This document shows positions 36,404-47,700 of a stretch of DNA of 64,000 nucleotides, in pieces. The stretch is from Crotalaria pallida (Eukaryota > Streptophyta > Magnoliopsida > Fabales > Fabaceae). The notes under the pieces are model-generated. The model did no database searches and was not told the origin of the DNA. It saw nothing but the letters and a program-made list of their open reading frames with translations. The position numbers were made by a program, and so were the translations under genes. Where the stretch lies: positions 126,477,290 through 126,541,289 of the forward strand of contig CM075649.1 of NCBI GenBank assembly GCA_037953625.1. The letters are read 5' to 3'. How positions within the stretch are numbered: the stretch's first letter is position 1; every line of letters begins with the position of its first letter.

Positions 36404-36700
36404 GCTCTTCGCGCAAGAGGTTGAGGGGACAGAACGCCCTGTCACCTATTGGAGCAGGATGTTAAAAGGGGCAGAGACCAGGTACTCCACCCAGGAAAAG
36501 CAGTGTTTGGCTCTGGTGTACGCCTCCCAGAAGTACCGCCACTATTTCCAGGCGCACACCATTCACGTGGTAAGCAAGGAGGCAGGGGTCAAGTATTTGC
36601 TGCAAGGTGCTGTTCTCATAGGAAGAATAAGCAAGTGAGTGCTCACCCTAGTTGAATATGAAATAGTCTTGGTGACGCCTACTGCATTGAAAAGCTAAGC
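36404..36700 (+). pseudogene. RNase H of Tat-A, downstream of the hAT
   Basis: The pol frame resumes exactly after the TSD. It reads TERPVTYWSRMLKGAETRYS, then KQCLALVYASQKYRHYF, the usual Ty3/gypsy RNase H end. A TGA follows near 36637. Confidence 0.85.
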
Positions 36701-36783
36701 TTTGGCGGACCTGATGTCCATCTACACCGCACAAGGTGAGGAGGAAGATGCTGAAACTGTCAACTTGTGCGAAAAACCTTGAG

Positions 36784-37190
36784 TATGGACGCTGATGTTT
36801 GATGGTACGCCTTCATCACCCAAAGGCGGCGCCGGGGTCACTTTGACGAATGAAAGGGAGAGGAATTGGCTTTTGCTTTCCAACTTGAGTTCCAATGCAC
36901 CAACAACGAAGCTGAGTACGAGGCTCTATTGCTAGGACTCGATATGGCAGAAGAATTAGGAATTCAGAGGATCATCATCAAAGGAGACTTGAATCTAGTG
37001 GTAAGGCAACTAAAGGGCGAGTATGGCGTAAAGGAGACATCACTAGCTTTATGTAGGGAGAGGGAACAACAAGCTTTGGCCAGGTTCAAGATAGAATCTC
37101 TTGAGCACATGCCGAGAGCAGAAAACAGAAAGGCAGACGCCCTGGCCACCTTGGGAAGCAAGGCGGTTATGGCTGAGGGCGAGCATTTGG
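36784..37190 (+). pseudogene. Second (archaeal-type) RNase H of Tat-A
   Basis: WTLMFDGTPSSPKGGAGV carries the first catalytic Asp; after a frameshift near 36860 the domain continues FQCTNNEAEYEALLLGLDMA (catalytic Glu), IKGDLNLVVRQL (Asp) and RAENRKADALA (Asp). An extra aRNH of this kind is a defining feature of the Tat lineage. Confidence 0.85.
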
Positions 37191-38854
37191 TACACTTCAG
37201 GAAAGCATACCAACCCGAAACCCAAGATGGTATACAGGAAAACCAGGCAAGGGAAGATTGGAGGACTCCGATCATGGAAGAACTTCGCAGCAAAACGCTA
37301 ACAAAGGCAGCCAGGGATTTTTGCCTCCTAAAAGGGGCACTGTACAAAAGGAGTGCTGATGGTTTCCTCATGAGATGTGTCAACGAGGAAGAAGGGGTCC
37401 AGAAGATGACAAGGCTACATGATAGCATCTGCGGACAGGTAGGCCCTGGTTTGTACAGGAGGATGCAAAGGATAGGGGTATTTTGGCCTAACATGAAGGT
37501 GCGCTGTGATCTGCTCCAAAGGGGATTCCGTCAATGTCAAGACGCTAGGGAAGAACTTGAAGTTCATCTGGTTGAGGAGGATTGGACAAGGCCTATACAG
37601 GAGTATCTGGAAAGCGGCATCCTCCCGGAGGACTACATGGAGGCAGAAAGGGTAAAGAGGCGGTCTGAACACTATTTCTTGGAGAAAGGTGAATTGTTCA
37701 AAAGGAACTTTTCTGGAAGCATTTTCAAATGTATTGGCAAGGAAGATCAAGTCAAAGTCATGAAAGAGGTGCACGGAGGATCTTGCGGAAGACATCAAGA
37801 GGGGAGGTCACTCTGGAATGAGTTACTAAGGATTGGCTACTACTGGCCAAATATGAAGGAGGACTCCTTCGATTTCGCCAGGAAATGTGTACAGTGTCAG
37901 AAACACGACAACAAGATCCATGCACCCGCTTTGGCCATGAAAGGGCTTAGCTCGCCTTATCCGTTCCACACATGGGCGATGGATTTCGTGGGCCCAATCG
38001 ACCCGCCATCCAGAGGAAAGAAGTGGATCTTCGCGGCGACAGAGCACTCCACCAAGTGGGTTGAGGCGATAGCGTGCAAAAAGGCAGACGTGGACACCAC
38101 AACGCAATTCATCAAGGAACATATCATATGCCGTTTCGGATTGCCGAAGAAAATAGTGTCAGACAATGGAACCCATTTCATCAACAAGAAGGTAGAGCAA
38201 GTCATGGAAGAGTACAGGATAACACATCACCGGTCCACTCCCTACTACCCCCAGTCCAATGGTCAAGCGGAATCCACTAACAAGATCCTCATCAAGATTT
38301 TGGCTAAGACAGTGGAAGACGCGCCCACCGAATGGAGTGAATATTTGCCGCTCGCTCTCTGGGCGTATCGCGTAACCAAGCATGGCTCGACGAAAGCAAC
38401 GCCGTTCTCCCTGGTCTACGGATCAGAAGCGACACTGCCTTTAGAGATGATGGTTCCCTCTGCCCGAATGATAGTGCAAAACGAAGAAGGTGTGGAGAAT
38501 AGGCTAGCAGCATTGGAAGGCGTCAGGGACAAGGCACATGAGGAGTTGCTCAAGCACCAGAGGCGCGTCATGCTGTCATATTAAAAGATGGTGAAGCCAC
38601 AGATGTTTGCTGAAGGCGAGCTTGTTCTAAAGGCGACAGACGTGGTCATGCAGAATATTCATACCAGCAAGTGGACACCCAAGTGGGAGGGGCCATACAT
38701 CGTACAGGAGGCGCATCCTAATGGGTATTGTCTTTTGCTTGACCCAAACACCCAAAGAAAAGTAGGACCTTTAAATTTCAAATACATTAAGAAATATTAT
38801 GCTTGGCTTGTTGTGAAAAGAAAAAGTATATTCCTCTTAGCGACTCTCTTTTGA
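37191..38854 (+). pseudogene. Integrase region of Tat-A, with a duplicated zinc-binding module
   Basis: The frame started at 36866 runs to TAA at 38582-38584 and resumes in the same frame to 38854. Two successive modules of the form EDW..PI..L, ...LFKR, ...RLH/EVH, ...FWPNMK are seen: a degenerate one (37255-37540; second His and first Cys missing) and an intact HHCC one (37575-37905; CVQCQKH). The catalytic core has MDFVGPI (D), VSDNGTHF (D) and QSNGQAES (E). After the stop, KWTPKWEGPYIVQ is the GPY/F-like C-terminal fold. The lesion in this part is one nonsense codon. Confidence 0.88.
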
Positions 38855-39400
38855 AAGGGAATATGTACTCCATCCTGTGAAAATTAATGAAAAATGTTTT
38901 GAACTCACGAAAATGTTTCATGGATTACTCCGCTTTAAACGACAGCTCCGCTTCACAATTAGTAATGATGATATATGTGTGTAAAAAAAAAGAGGGGAAG
39001 AGAAAGGATAGAAAACGGGGTGTGTGCATGACTAGGAAAAGTGGAACCCCTCCTTGTAAATATGAAATCCGCAGGAAAATGCTCTCAAAAGAAAGAGCCA
39101 AAAGGCCAATCGCGAGATCCGACGCCTAGGAATATCTCAAAAAGAGTCGTGGCAGTAAAACCGAAGGTGGTCGAATCGTACCGCGGGCATATAACGCCTT
39201 ATCGCGGCACCCGGATAGACCTCTCTGAAAAAAAAGTTCCGGGATCAAACGCGGGCAAAGTACGCCATATCGCGAGACTAGAAAAGGTCCCCGGAAACAA
39301 GGGCGCTAGTCTTAAACGCGGGCGGAAAATCTGTAGCAGAAAGAGGTTGGCTAACAAAAGATTCAAAGCGATCCGTTAGTTTGCAAGTAGCAAAACAAGG
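38855..39400 (+). other. Start of the Tat-A 3' untranslated region
   Basis: No coding family recognised. CGCGGGC and ATCGCG words recur at 39110-39330. Confidence 0.5.
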
Positions 39401-39766
39401 CGTGCCCAACGAGCACCCTCGAAGAAGAGTGTGCCAAATGTGCACCCCTTAGGAAAAGAAAAGTGTGACCAATGAGCACTCCCTGCAGAAAGCGTGCCCA
39501 ATGTGCACCCTCAGGAAAAGAAAAGTGTGCCCAACGAGCACTCCCAGCAGAAAGCGTGCCCAATGTGCACCCTCAGGAAAAGAAAAGTGTGCCCAACGAG
39601 CACTCCCAGCAGAAAGCGTGCCCAATGTGCACCCTCAGGAAAAGAAAAGTGTGCCCAACGTGCACCCCTCAAGAGAAGAAAGGCGTGCCCAACGAGCACC
39701 CTTCAAAAAAAAGTGTGCCCAACGAGCACCCTCAAGAAAAGGGAAAACGTGCCCAATGACCACCCT
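39401..39766 (+). repeat. Minisatellite in Tat-A, about 12 half-units of 30 bp
   Basis: Alternating half-units GTGCCCAACGAGCACTC and GTGCCCAATGTGCACCC, joined by CCAGCAGAAAGC or AGGAAAAGAAAA, make a 60 bp higher-order unit; the middle copies are nearly identical. Each half-unit can fold as GTGC-N7-GCAC. Open Cys/Pro-rich frames here in all three phases come from the repeat. Confidence 0.95.
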
Positions 39767-40092
39767 GAAGAAGTTCAGCGTCAGGAGCCATTATCAAAGA
39801 CGATTTATGCATACAATTGTTGTGAGAAAAGAAGAATCGCAAAAAATCAACACCTAAGGGAACGTGAAGTACATGGAAACATAAAAGCCGAAACGTAACG
39901 AGCAATGAGTTTTCAGCAGGAGGTACATACTGCCCAAGGAAAAGCTAAAGAAATATAAGAGCCCAAAAATCGAGGGGCTCAAAGTCAAGGAAACAACCAA
40001 ACAAATCTGAAATGCAACCTGAAAGAAGTACAGGAAAAGCAGGGCAACACTATAACAACGTAGTTAAACATGGTCTGGTACAAAGCAGTGTC

Positions 40093-40913
40093 CTAAAAAA
40101 GGGTGCTCAAGGCAACAGATTTGCAGGCATCTTCACAGGCCTTCTTGTTAGCAGCAATCTGGTCAAGCTCATTGTTGACGCTAGACAACTCGGAATTGGC
40201 GTTCGCCAACTTAGAAGAAAGCTCTTCCACTAGAACAGTAGCCGAGGCACGCCTCTCCAGTAAAGCTTTCTCCTGATCCTCAATTGTACGCATATCAAAG
40301 GGAGGGCGCTGCCGTTCTATCACCGCAATGGCAGAATCCAACCAAGGGCCAGAATAATGAAGGAGTTCCAAGGAACGTAAACAATCCAGTAGCAAGGCAT
40401 TGTCATCCCAGGATAAGGCGTCAACATTGCAGGAAGAAATAAATTTAACTAGTTTCAACAGATTCTACGTGCCGCTCTCCTTGAAGATGCGTGGAAGCAA
40501 GTCACTAGGCGGATGCAATCCGGGATGCGCCTCCATAAAAGAATTGATCAGGGCCATATTAGCCTCATCCGCGGCGTCGGGAGAGCAAACAGATAAGAAG
40601 GCTGCAAGAAGGATATGAAGTGATGAAGAACGAGAAGAATACCAATCAAAATACGCAATGGAAAGCAACGCTTACATGAAGAGGGAGTCTCGACGGCAGC
40701 CTCCTTCAGAGCCTTTCCTGAGGCCGTTCCCATGGAGTTGGAACTTGAACTTCCCTCGTCCTCTACAAGCGGATCCACGACAGGAACGACACTCTTTTCA
40801 ATAGCAGCATCAATAGTTGTCTCAACGATAGGAGCATCATCCTGCACAACGACGTCTTTGGCAACAAGATTCTCACCTTTGGGAATGGCGGAGCCAGCAT
40901 CATTCCCGGCGAT
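40093..40913 (-). pseudogene. Antisense gene of Tat-A, 3' part (coiled-coil end)
   Basis: Continues the antisense plant-mobile-domain gene that starts at 55699; the two parts are separated only by Tekay-B. Reading on the minus strand: an acidic stretch (VVDPLVEDEGSSSSNSMG), an intron at 40675-40602 (GTAAGC...TTGCAG, 74 nt), a block with NMALINSFMEAHPGLHPPSD, a TAG near 40468, then a coiled coil (EKALLERRASATVLVEELSS) ending at the TAG 40095-40093. No function known for this part. Confidence 0.7.
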
Positions 40914-41322
40914 TGTAACACCCCAAAATTTTAATCCCCGATTAATGAAATGTTAATTATAATTAATAGTTTCTATATTAATCCTTGATTAAAATATGTG
41001 TTTATATGACTAGTTGATGTGTGGAAATTATTTAATAAATAATTTAAATGCATAAAATAAGAGTTTTGCATATTAGTCCCTGGGTTGGGACCTAGAAGCA
41101 ATTATAGGAAAGATTTTGGAGGGAAAGTAAATAAAATAATTATTTTTCAAAATCTGGGCAAAACACTCGAGTATTATTCAGAATACTCGAGTATTCTGGG
41201 TCAAACTGCACGAGTTAGTGCGTTTGGTGAGTCACAGCCAACGATTCCCCTCCGTTGACACGAATACTCCGTCATCAACAGCTCAATGCCCTCGTGTCGA
41301 CCTGCATGAATGTCCTCACTTC

Positions 41323-41331
41323 CTATTTAAG
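41323..41331 (+). promoter_or_regulatory. Candidate TATA box of the Tekay-B LTR
   Basis: CTATTTAAG, about 410 bases into the LTR and the best TATA-like site before the long leader. If correct, most of the LTR is transcribed. It is identical in the 3' LTR. Confidence 0.4.
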
Positions 41332-43280
41332 CTCATCTTCGACCCTTAGCTGAGAATTTTGGATCAAAGTAGCTTGGTTGATGGAATTAGGGTTCCGAGT
41401 TTGTACTCTTCGATTCTCCTTCTCTGTGTCGATTTGAAACACAAACCAAACACGAATACAAAGCTCACATCTTGAGCTTTGTATAGAGAGTAAAATCGTG
41501 AGGATTGAGCGAGTGTGTTGGGAGAACGACACCTTGGAAGTTGGAGTTATTCTGTCAAAGTTGGTTTCTGAAGCTTACTTGGAGATTGATTTCTGGTAAG
41601 CTCTCGAGCTCCTGAGTCTCAAACTCAATTCCTTTAGTTAGAACATGTTGTATAGAGTTTAGAAATCTAATTTTCCCCAATTCTTATCTCTATTTCATGG
41701 GTGAACCAATTCGGTTTTGGTGGTGCACTCAAAACTGTCATGCATGTGAAGCTCAAAGTGATTTATGGGGTTGGAGCACTTTTCTTGGATTTCTTTCTGT
41801 TGATTCACGTCTGAGAGGTAAGGGGAAGTAATTATATTCACTAGATAGAGTTTAAATTCCATTAATTGTGTTAGAGAGCCACCAAGAGGCTCTAAGGGCT
41901 TAGATTGAATAGGAACTTTGGTTTGGAGACCAATCCATGCTCTAAATCTGTGATGAGCAAGTTTGATATCATGTATGTGAACTAAAATGCACTTGGTTTT
42001 ATGTGTATTGTGCTTTTTATGAGAATTGACATGTTAAGTTGTGAAAATGTGTTTTAATGCATGATTATTGATTTCTCCGTCAAATCTGTGTTTTGACTTG
42101 TAATAAGTGTTGTAACATGTCTAAATAATGTTATGTGAACTCTGTGGATCCCTAGAATGGATTAAATTTGAGAAGAAATGAAAATGTCATGTTAAAACCA
42201 GTTTTCAGTGCTGTCTGCTGCGAAACACTCGAGTAAAAGGCAGAGTACTCGAGTAAATCGTGTTCAAAACCATGTAAATTAAGGAAGAACACTCGAGTAG
42301 TCTGTCTGGTACTCGAGTATCGAGCATGACCTGAGGACCATTATAGGCCAAACACTCGAGTCAGTCAAGGTCACTCGAGTATTCTGGAAATGTTCAAGAA
42401 CACTCGAGTAACCCATGAACTACTCGAGTAAATTGTTGAATTGAAAACCCAAATCCTCATAAAGTCATGAACACTCGAGTAGTCTTAAGAACACTCGAGT
42501 AATCTGGAAAAGTTGAGTAACACTCGAGTGTCTTGAAGTTTACTCGAGTAAATTGTTCAGAACCTGAAAACACCATTTTCAATTCTAACTTATTAAATGA
42601 AGGAATTATTAATAATAGTCCAAGGATCAAGACTTAGAGAAATTGATTAATACAAAAAGATCGTTTGGTGACGGTCCTTTTTGATAAAGAAAATAAGCCT
42701 AGGTGGCCTGTAAAGTATTAATCAACTTCCCTTAAGTCTAAAAGATAAATTGCATTCATCCTGGAGTTCGGATGGTAGGACGTATTCATGTTTTGATAAA
42801 CATGTGGAGGGCCTCTGGGAGTGCCAATACGCTTGCTTGATGACACGTCGTTGACGTGGTCGGCTTAGTGGATGCCGATATGGATATATCGTTTGGACGA
42901 TGACGATCCGTTTGGATGACGGGATATGCTCGGGTGGCATGGATACCAAGCTTGTCGTGTACATTCTAGGTGAATGTACGAATGGTTGTATACCTAGGAA
43001 TACAACGCACTGTTGAGTGCTGGGTTGTCAGGGATGGACGTCAGAGAGTGACATAGTATTATGATGGAGATAGGCTTGAGAGCTAAAATCATGCATCATG
43101 TCATTCATTTAATGTAATTGATATACCTGAATTAAGTGTGAGCATCATATGTACATAACCTACTTGCTAAGTGTTAAGTGTGATTGATATTAATTGATGC
43201 ATGTTACATATTTATGTTGCATAATTTATTCTCTATTGATTATGTGTATAGAATTGCTTACCTCTATGCCCTTGTAGGTG

Positions 43281-43751
43281 ATGTCTCGCTACATTGCTTG
43301 CATCGAGATCCGGCCACTTCCTAGTGGCATATGGATCTATGAGGACCATCGCGCGGTGTTCAAGGGGGAGGTAGAGATTACCTTTTACCACCCGAACCCG
43401 CTGATGCGATTTCGTCCTCGTAGGTTTAGGATTCCCATCATATACACTATGCATGTACCCCCGTTTTACACTTACCATGGACCACCTCCCACGCGACCAG
43501 CTCGCTCTTACCATAGTTTTCGTTTTCAACCTACCCGCTCCCACCCTTTTACTTCGAGAGTCGTCCGCGAGGAGACTCCCCTATCTGATCCGAGGAGCCC
43601 AGTCAGGGTTTCACCATCACCTGACCCGGTACCCAGTGGTAGGGTACACTCTCCCTCGGATGAGATCGAGGAGGATCCGGTGGAGGACGAGAGTGGGAGT
43701 GAGCCTGTCATGCATTCTACTGGGAGTGACTGGAGGGACGACGATCCCTAG
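43281..43751 (+). CDS. ORF inside the 5' LTR of Tekay-B, unknown function
   Basis: 156 codons from an ATG three bases after an acceptor-like TTGTAG. I do not recognise the product. The N-terminal third is ordered-looking with aromatic residues (SRYIACIEIRPLPSGIWIYE), the middle is Pro/Arg-rich, and the C-terminus is acidic (DEIEEDPVEDESGSE). No signal peptide or membrane segment. The copy in the 3' LTR (51546-52016) is open too; of four base differences one changes a residue (Lys/Glu) and three are silent, too few to prove selection. It could be a chance ORF in a young element, or a small element protein made from a spliced LTR transcript. Confidence 0.35.
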   Translation: MSRYIACIEIRPLPSGIWIYEDHRAVFKGEVEITFYHPNPLMRFRPRRFRIPIIYTMHVPPFYTYHGPPPTRPARSYHSFRFQPTRSHPFTSRVVREETPLSDPRSPVRVSPSPDPVPSGRVHSPSDEIEEDPVEDESGSEPVMHSTGSDWRDDDP

Positions 43752-44479
43752 GTACATGTATATGGTGTATGGTGTGGATCTGAGGATCCGGTGTGTGGAG
43801 GAGATTTGCTGCTACTACTATGATGATGATGCTACTACCTTACTCACTTTACTTTTGGGAGACTACTACTGCTACTGCTACTGCATCTGATGCTGATGGA
43901 TCTACGTGACTATCCCTGGAGTTGTATTTTGGTTATGTATATATTGTAGATATACTTTTGTAGTACTCTAGGGTTGGGGTTACATGACTATGTAGATCTA
44001 CTATGGACTTGTATATTCTGAAACTTAGAGACATGATGATGGACTATGTACTTACCACTTTTATTATCTATATATATAAATATAAATCTTATGTTCAAAC
44101 TATTGCATAGTCCAACACTTTCCGCTTACTCTGATTTAGATTACTTAAGGGTTCGGATACACCCATTAACTCAATGGTATCAGCTTTATTAAGAAAAGCA
44201 AGGGTAACTACAATTACTTCCAATAATTTATGTACAATTTCAAAAGACAAAGATTACCCTGTTTGTGAAAAGGTTTTAGTACAACACCGAAATCGATACA
44301 AACGTTTTGAAATAGATATAGTTTATTCTCCAAGAACTTCATCTGTCGGTTTGTGCACCCGATCTAAAGAAATTTTTATTTACCATATTTTCTTAACACT
44401 CACAAGTCCATATATATTACCCAATATGATATACTTTTATTTTTACAATTTGGGTAACTACGAAGGGTGTCACACTTAG

Positions 44480-44491
44480 TGGTATCAGAGC
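44480..44491 (+). other. Primer binding site of Tekay-B
   Basis: TGGTATCAGAGC, an exact initiator-Met tRNA match, six bases after the LTR end. 44492-44764 is leader without other features. Confidence 0.93.
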
Positions 44492-44764
44492 AAAAGTTAG
44501 ATCCTGTAGTAGTAGAAGTGGTTCCAGAAAGGTAGCCATCAACATCAAGCAGGTATCTCCAAAGTATTTAGTACTTTGAATGTTATTAAATTACTTATTG
44601 AATTTTGTATTACCCCTGATTTGTTTGTATCTTGTCTCTTTTGAGTACAAGACGCAATTGATAGTAGATTCAATAAGTTTAGGATAGAGCCGTAGTATAG
44701 GTGGTGTAATAGAAGTTTCTCTAGTTCAACATATGTGACCATAAGCCCATAGCGCAGGTCTAAT

Positions 44765-47700
44765 ATGGCAACTAGAAACCAAAATCACACTAATGCGATG
44801 TTGGAGCGAATCACCACGGTACTGGAAGCGATGCAAAGGCAGTCTCAGCAACCCTCTCAACCGGCAAATCCGCCTCATCAGTGTAATGTGGGTAACACTG
44901 AGGCGAAGACTCTGGCTGATTTTAGGAGCTGCAATCCGCCAAAGTTTGAAGGAGGATTTAAACCAGAGGAAGCCAACAAATGGATTCATACTATGGACAA
45001 GATTTTGAGGACTTTGGAGTGTTCTGATGTTCAGAAGGTGGCGTATGCAACCTATATGTTGGAGGATGAAGCGGAGAATTGGTGGAATCACACCATGCAG
45101 CTTTTGCAATATGAAGGAAGGGAGATAAGTTGGGGAGTATTCATGGAAAAATTTCTTCAGAAATATTTTCCTGAGGATCTAAGGAGGAAAAAGGAAGTGG
45201 AATTCTTGCAGTTGAAGCAAGGTAGCATGAGTGTGGGTGAGTACGCGGCAAAGTTTGAAGAGCTGATGAAGTACTCTCCATACTATCAGAACAATCCAGA
45301 TGAGAGGAGCAAGTGCATTAAGTTTGAAGGAGGTTTGAGGCCAAAGTTGAAGTCGATCTTCAGTTACCAGCGGATTCAAAGTTTTCCTGCACTCGTGGAC
45401 ATGTGTAGGATGTATGAAGACGACACCAAAGCTGAGGAGATGCAAGTCTCAGAGAAGAAGGACAATCAAGGCTATGGACCTCAAAGGCGTAAAGGTTTCA
45501 ACAACCGGGGCAAAGGTCCGTATAATCGTCGGGGAAAAGGCAAAGGAAAAGCTAGTGGTTCTGAGGGAAGAAATTATCGGAGCGAGGCTCCATTCTGTGA
45601 CAAGTGCAAGCGCAACCACTATGGTCGTGTGTGTTGGGGGACAAGTGGATGTTTTAACTATGGAAAGCCGGGACACTTTGCAAGAGATTGCAAGGAACCA
45701 GCCAAGGCCAACTCAAGAGGAACTGCAGATAGACCGGTGACTCAAGGAAGGGTCTTCACCCTTAGCGGTGTGGAAGCGAATCGATCTTCTGATCTGGTGC
45801 AAGGTAAATACTTGCTTAATGGTCAGTTTTGCCATGTTTTGTTTGACTCTGGTGCAATGCATTCATTCGTTTCGCATGAATGTGTAGACCGTTTAGGCTT
45901 GATTGTGTCTGAGATGCCTTATACTCTCAGAGTAGAAACTCCTACCAATGCTCCTGTAATTGTTTCTAGAGCATGTCTTAACTGTTGTATAGAAGTGTTA
46001 GGACAAACCTCTAAAGTAGATTTGATCTGCTTACCCTTAGCACAATTGGATGTGATCTTGGGAATGGACTGGTTAAGTCAAAACCAAGTGATCATTGATT
46101 GTGATAGAAGACTCGTGACCTATAGCAACCCAAAACCCTCTGGTTACATATGTCTGTTCAACACTGAGGTGAGGGAGAGTGGTCCGAGGATGGAAGAGAT
46201 CCCTGTTGTCAGAGATTTCCCGGAAGTTTTTGCTGATGAGATTCCTGGTCTGCCACCAAGAAGAGAGATAGAATTTGGCATCGATCTAGTTCCGGGAGCT
46301 GGTCCTATTTCTATCGCTCCCTATAGAATGGCACCACCGGAAATGGCAGAGATGAAGAAGCAGATTGAAGAGTTGCTGCAGAAACAGATGATTCGACCAA
46401 GCGTGTCACCTTGGGGTGCTCCTGTCTTGTTCGTCAAGAAGAAAGATGGTAGCATGAGGATGTGCATCGACTACCGACAGCTGAATAAGGTCACCATCAA
46501 GAACAAGTATTCGTTGCCACGGATAGATGACCTTATGGATCAAGTACGTGGGGCTTCAATATTTTCCAAGATTGATTTGAGGTCGGGGTACCATCAGATT
46601 AGGATTAGAGAGGAGGACATTTCTAAGACTGCATTTCGATCTCGATACGGACATTATGAGTATGTCGTAATGTCGTTCGGATTGACTAATGCACCAGCTA
46701 TCTTCATGGACTACATGAATCGAATCTTTAGACCTTATTTAGATTCATTCGTGGTTGTGTTCATTGATGATATTCTGATTTACTCTAAGAGCCCGGAGGA
46801 GCATGCTGAACACTTGAAGATAGTGTTAAGCATCTTGAAGGAGAAGCAGTTGTACGCCAAACTTACAAAATGTGAGTTCTGGCTGAAGGAGGTTAAGTTC
46901 TTGGGGCATGTGATTTCAGACAAAGGAATAGTCGTTGATCCAACGAAGGTAAGTTCGGTTTTGCAATGGGAGCAACCAAAGTTGGTCACGAAAGTCAGAA
47001 GTTTTCTTGGTTTGGCTGGGTATTATAGAAGGTTCATCGAAGGTTTCTCGAAGATTGCACTGCCTCTGACGAAGTTGACTAGGAAAGATCAACCATTTCT
47101 GTGGGATGAGAAATGTGAAAGTAGTTTTCAAGAGCTGAAGGAAAGGTTGACATCGTCTCCTGTATTGGTGTTACCCGATACACAGAAAAGTTTTGATGTG
47201 TACTGTGACGCGTCGAAACAAGGTCTTGGGTGTGTTTTGATGCAAGAGGGGCAAGTTGTCGCCTATGCCTCGAGACAGCTAAAAGTTCACGAGATGAACT
47301 ATCCAACTCACGATCTGGAGTTGGCAGCTGTGGTGTTTGCCTTAAAGATTTGGAGGCACTATCTCTATGGCACTACGTTCTGGGTGTTTAGTGACCATAA
47401 GAGTTTAAAATACCTCTTTGATCAAAAGGAGTTGAATATGAGGCAACGCCGATGGATGGAGTTTTTGAAGGATTATGAGTTTGAGCTCCATTATCATCCT
47501 GGGAAGGCAAACGTTGTGGCGGATGCATTGAGTAGAAAGGTAACGCACATCAGTGCGATGATGGTCAGAGAAGCTGCACTGATAGAGGAATTTCGAGATT
47601 TGAGTCTGACAATGCAAGTGGAGCCGACAAGTATCAAGTTGGGGATGTTGCAGATTGCTAACGAGTTTCTGCAAAGGATACGGGAATTGCAACACAAGGA

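Larger units (their letters stand above)
40914..44474 (+). repeat. 5' LTR of Tekay-B
   Basis: Starts TGTAACACCCC, ends GGTGTCACA. Layout: two ACTCGAGT words (41166, 41186), a TATA-like CTATTTAAG (41323), donor-like GGTAAG at 41595 and 41816, twelve ACTCGAGT words (42227-42549), a stem-loop array (42787-43020), acceptor-like CTTGTAG ending 43277, an ORF (43281-43751), then AT-rich sequence. Confidence 0.97.

Noticed and set aside
35789..36445. 218-codon Pro/Ser-rich minus-strand ORF
   Set aside because: Made by the CCGGTCC subterminal repeats and the C-rich tract of the hAT, and it crosses the transposon end.
39465..39898. Overlapping 95-134 codon Cys/Pro-rich ORFs
   Set aside because: All three frames are open because the 60 bp minisatellite unit is a multiple of three without stops; no independent evidence of coding.
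42227..42549. Repeat-spacer pattern that could be taken for a CRISPR array
   Set aside because: The repeat is only 8 bases, spacers vary from about 10 to over 40, and the context is a plant LTR.
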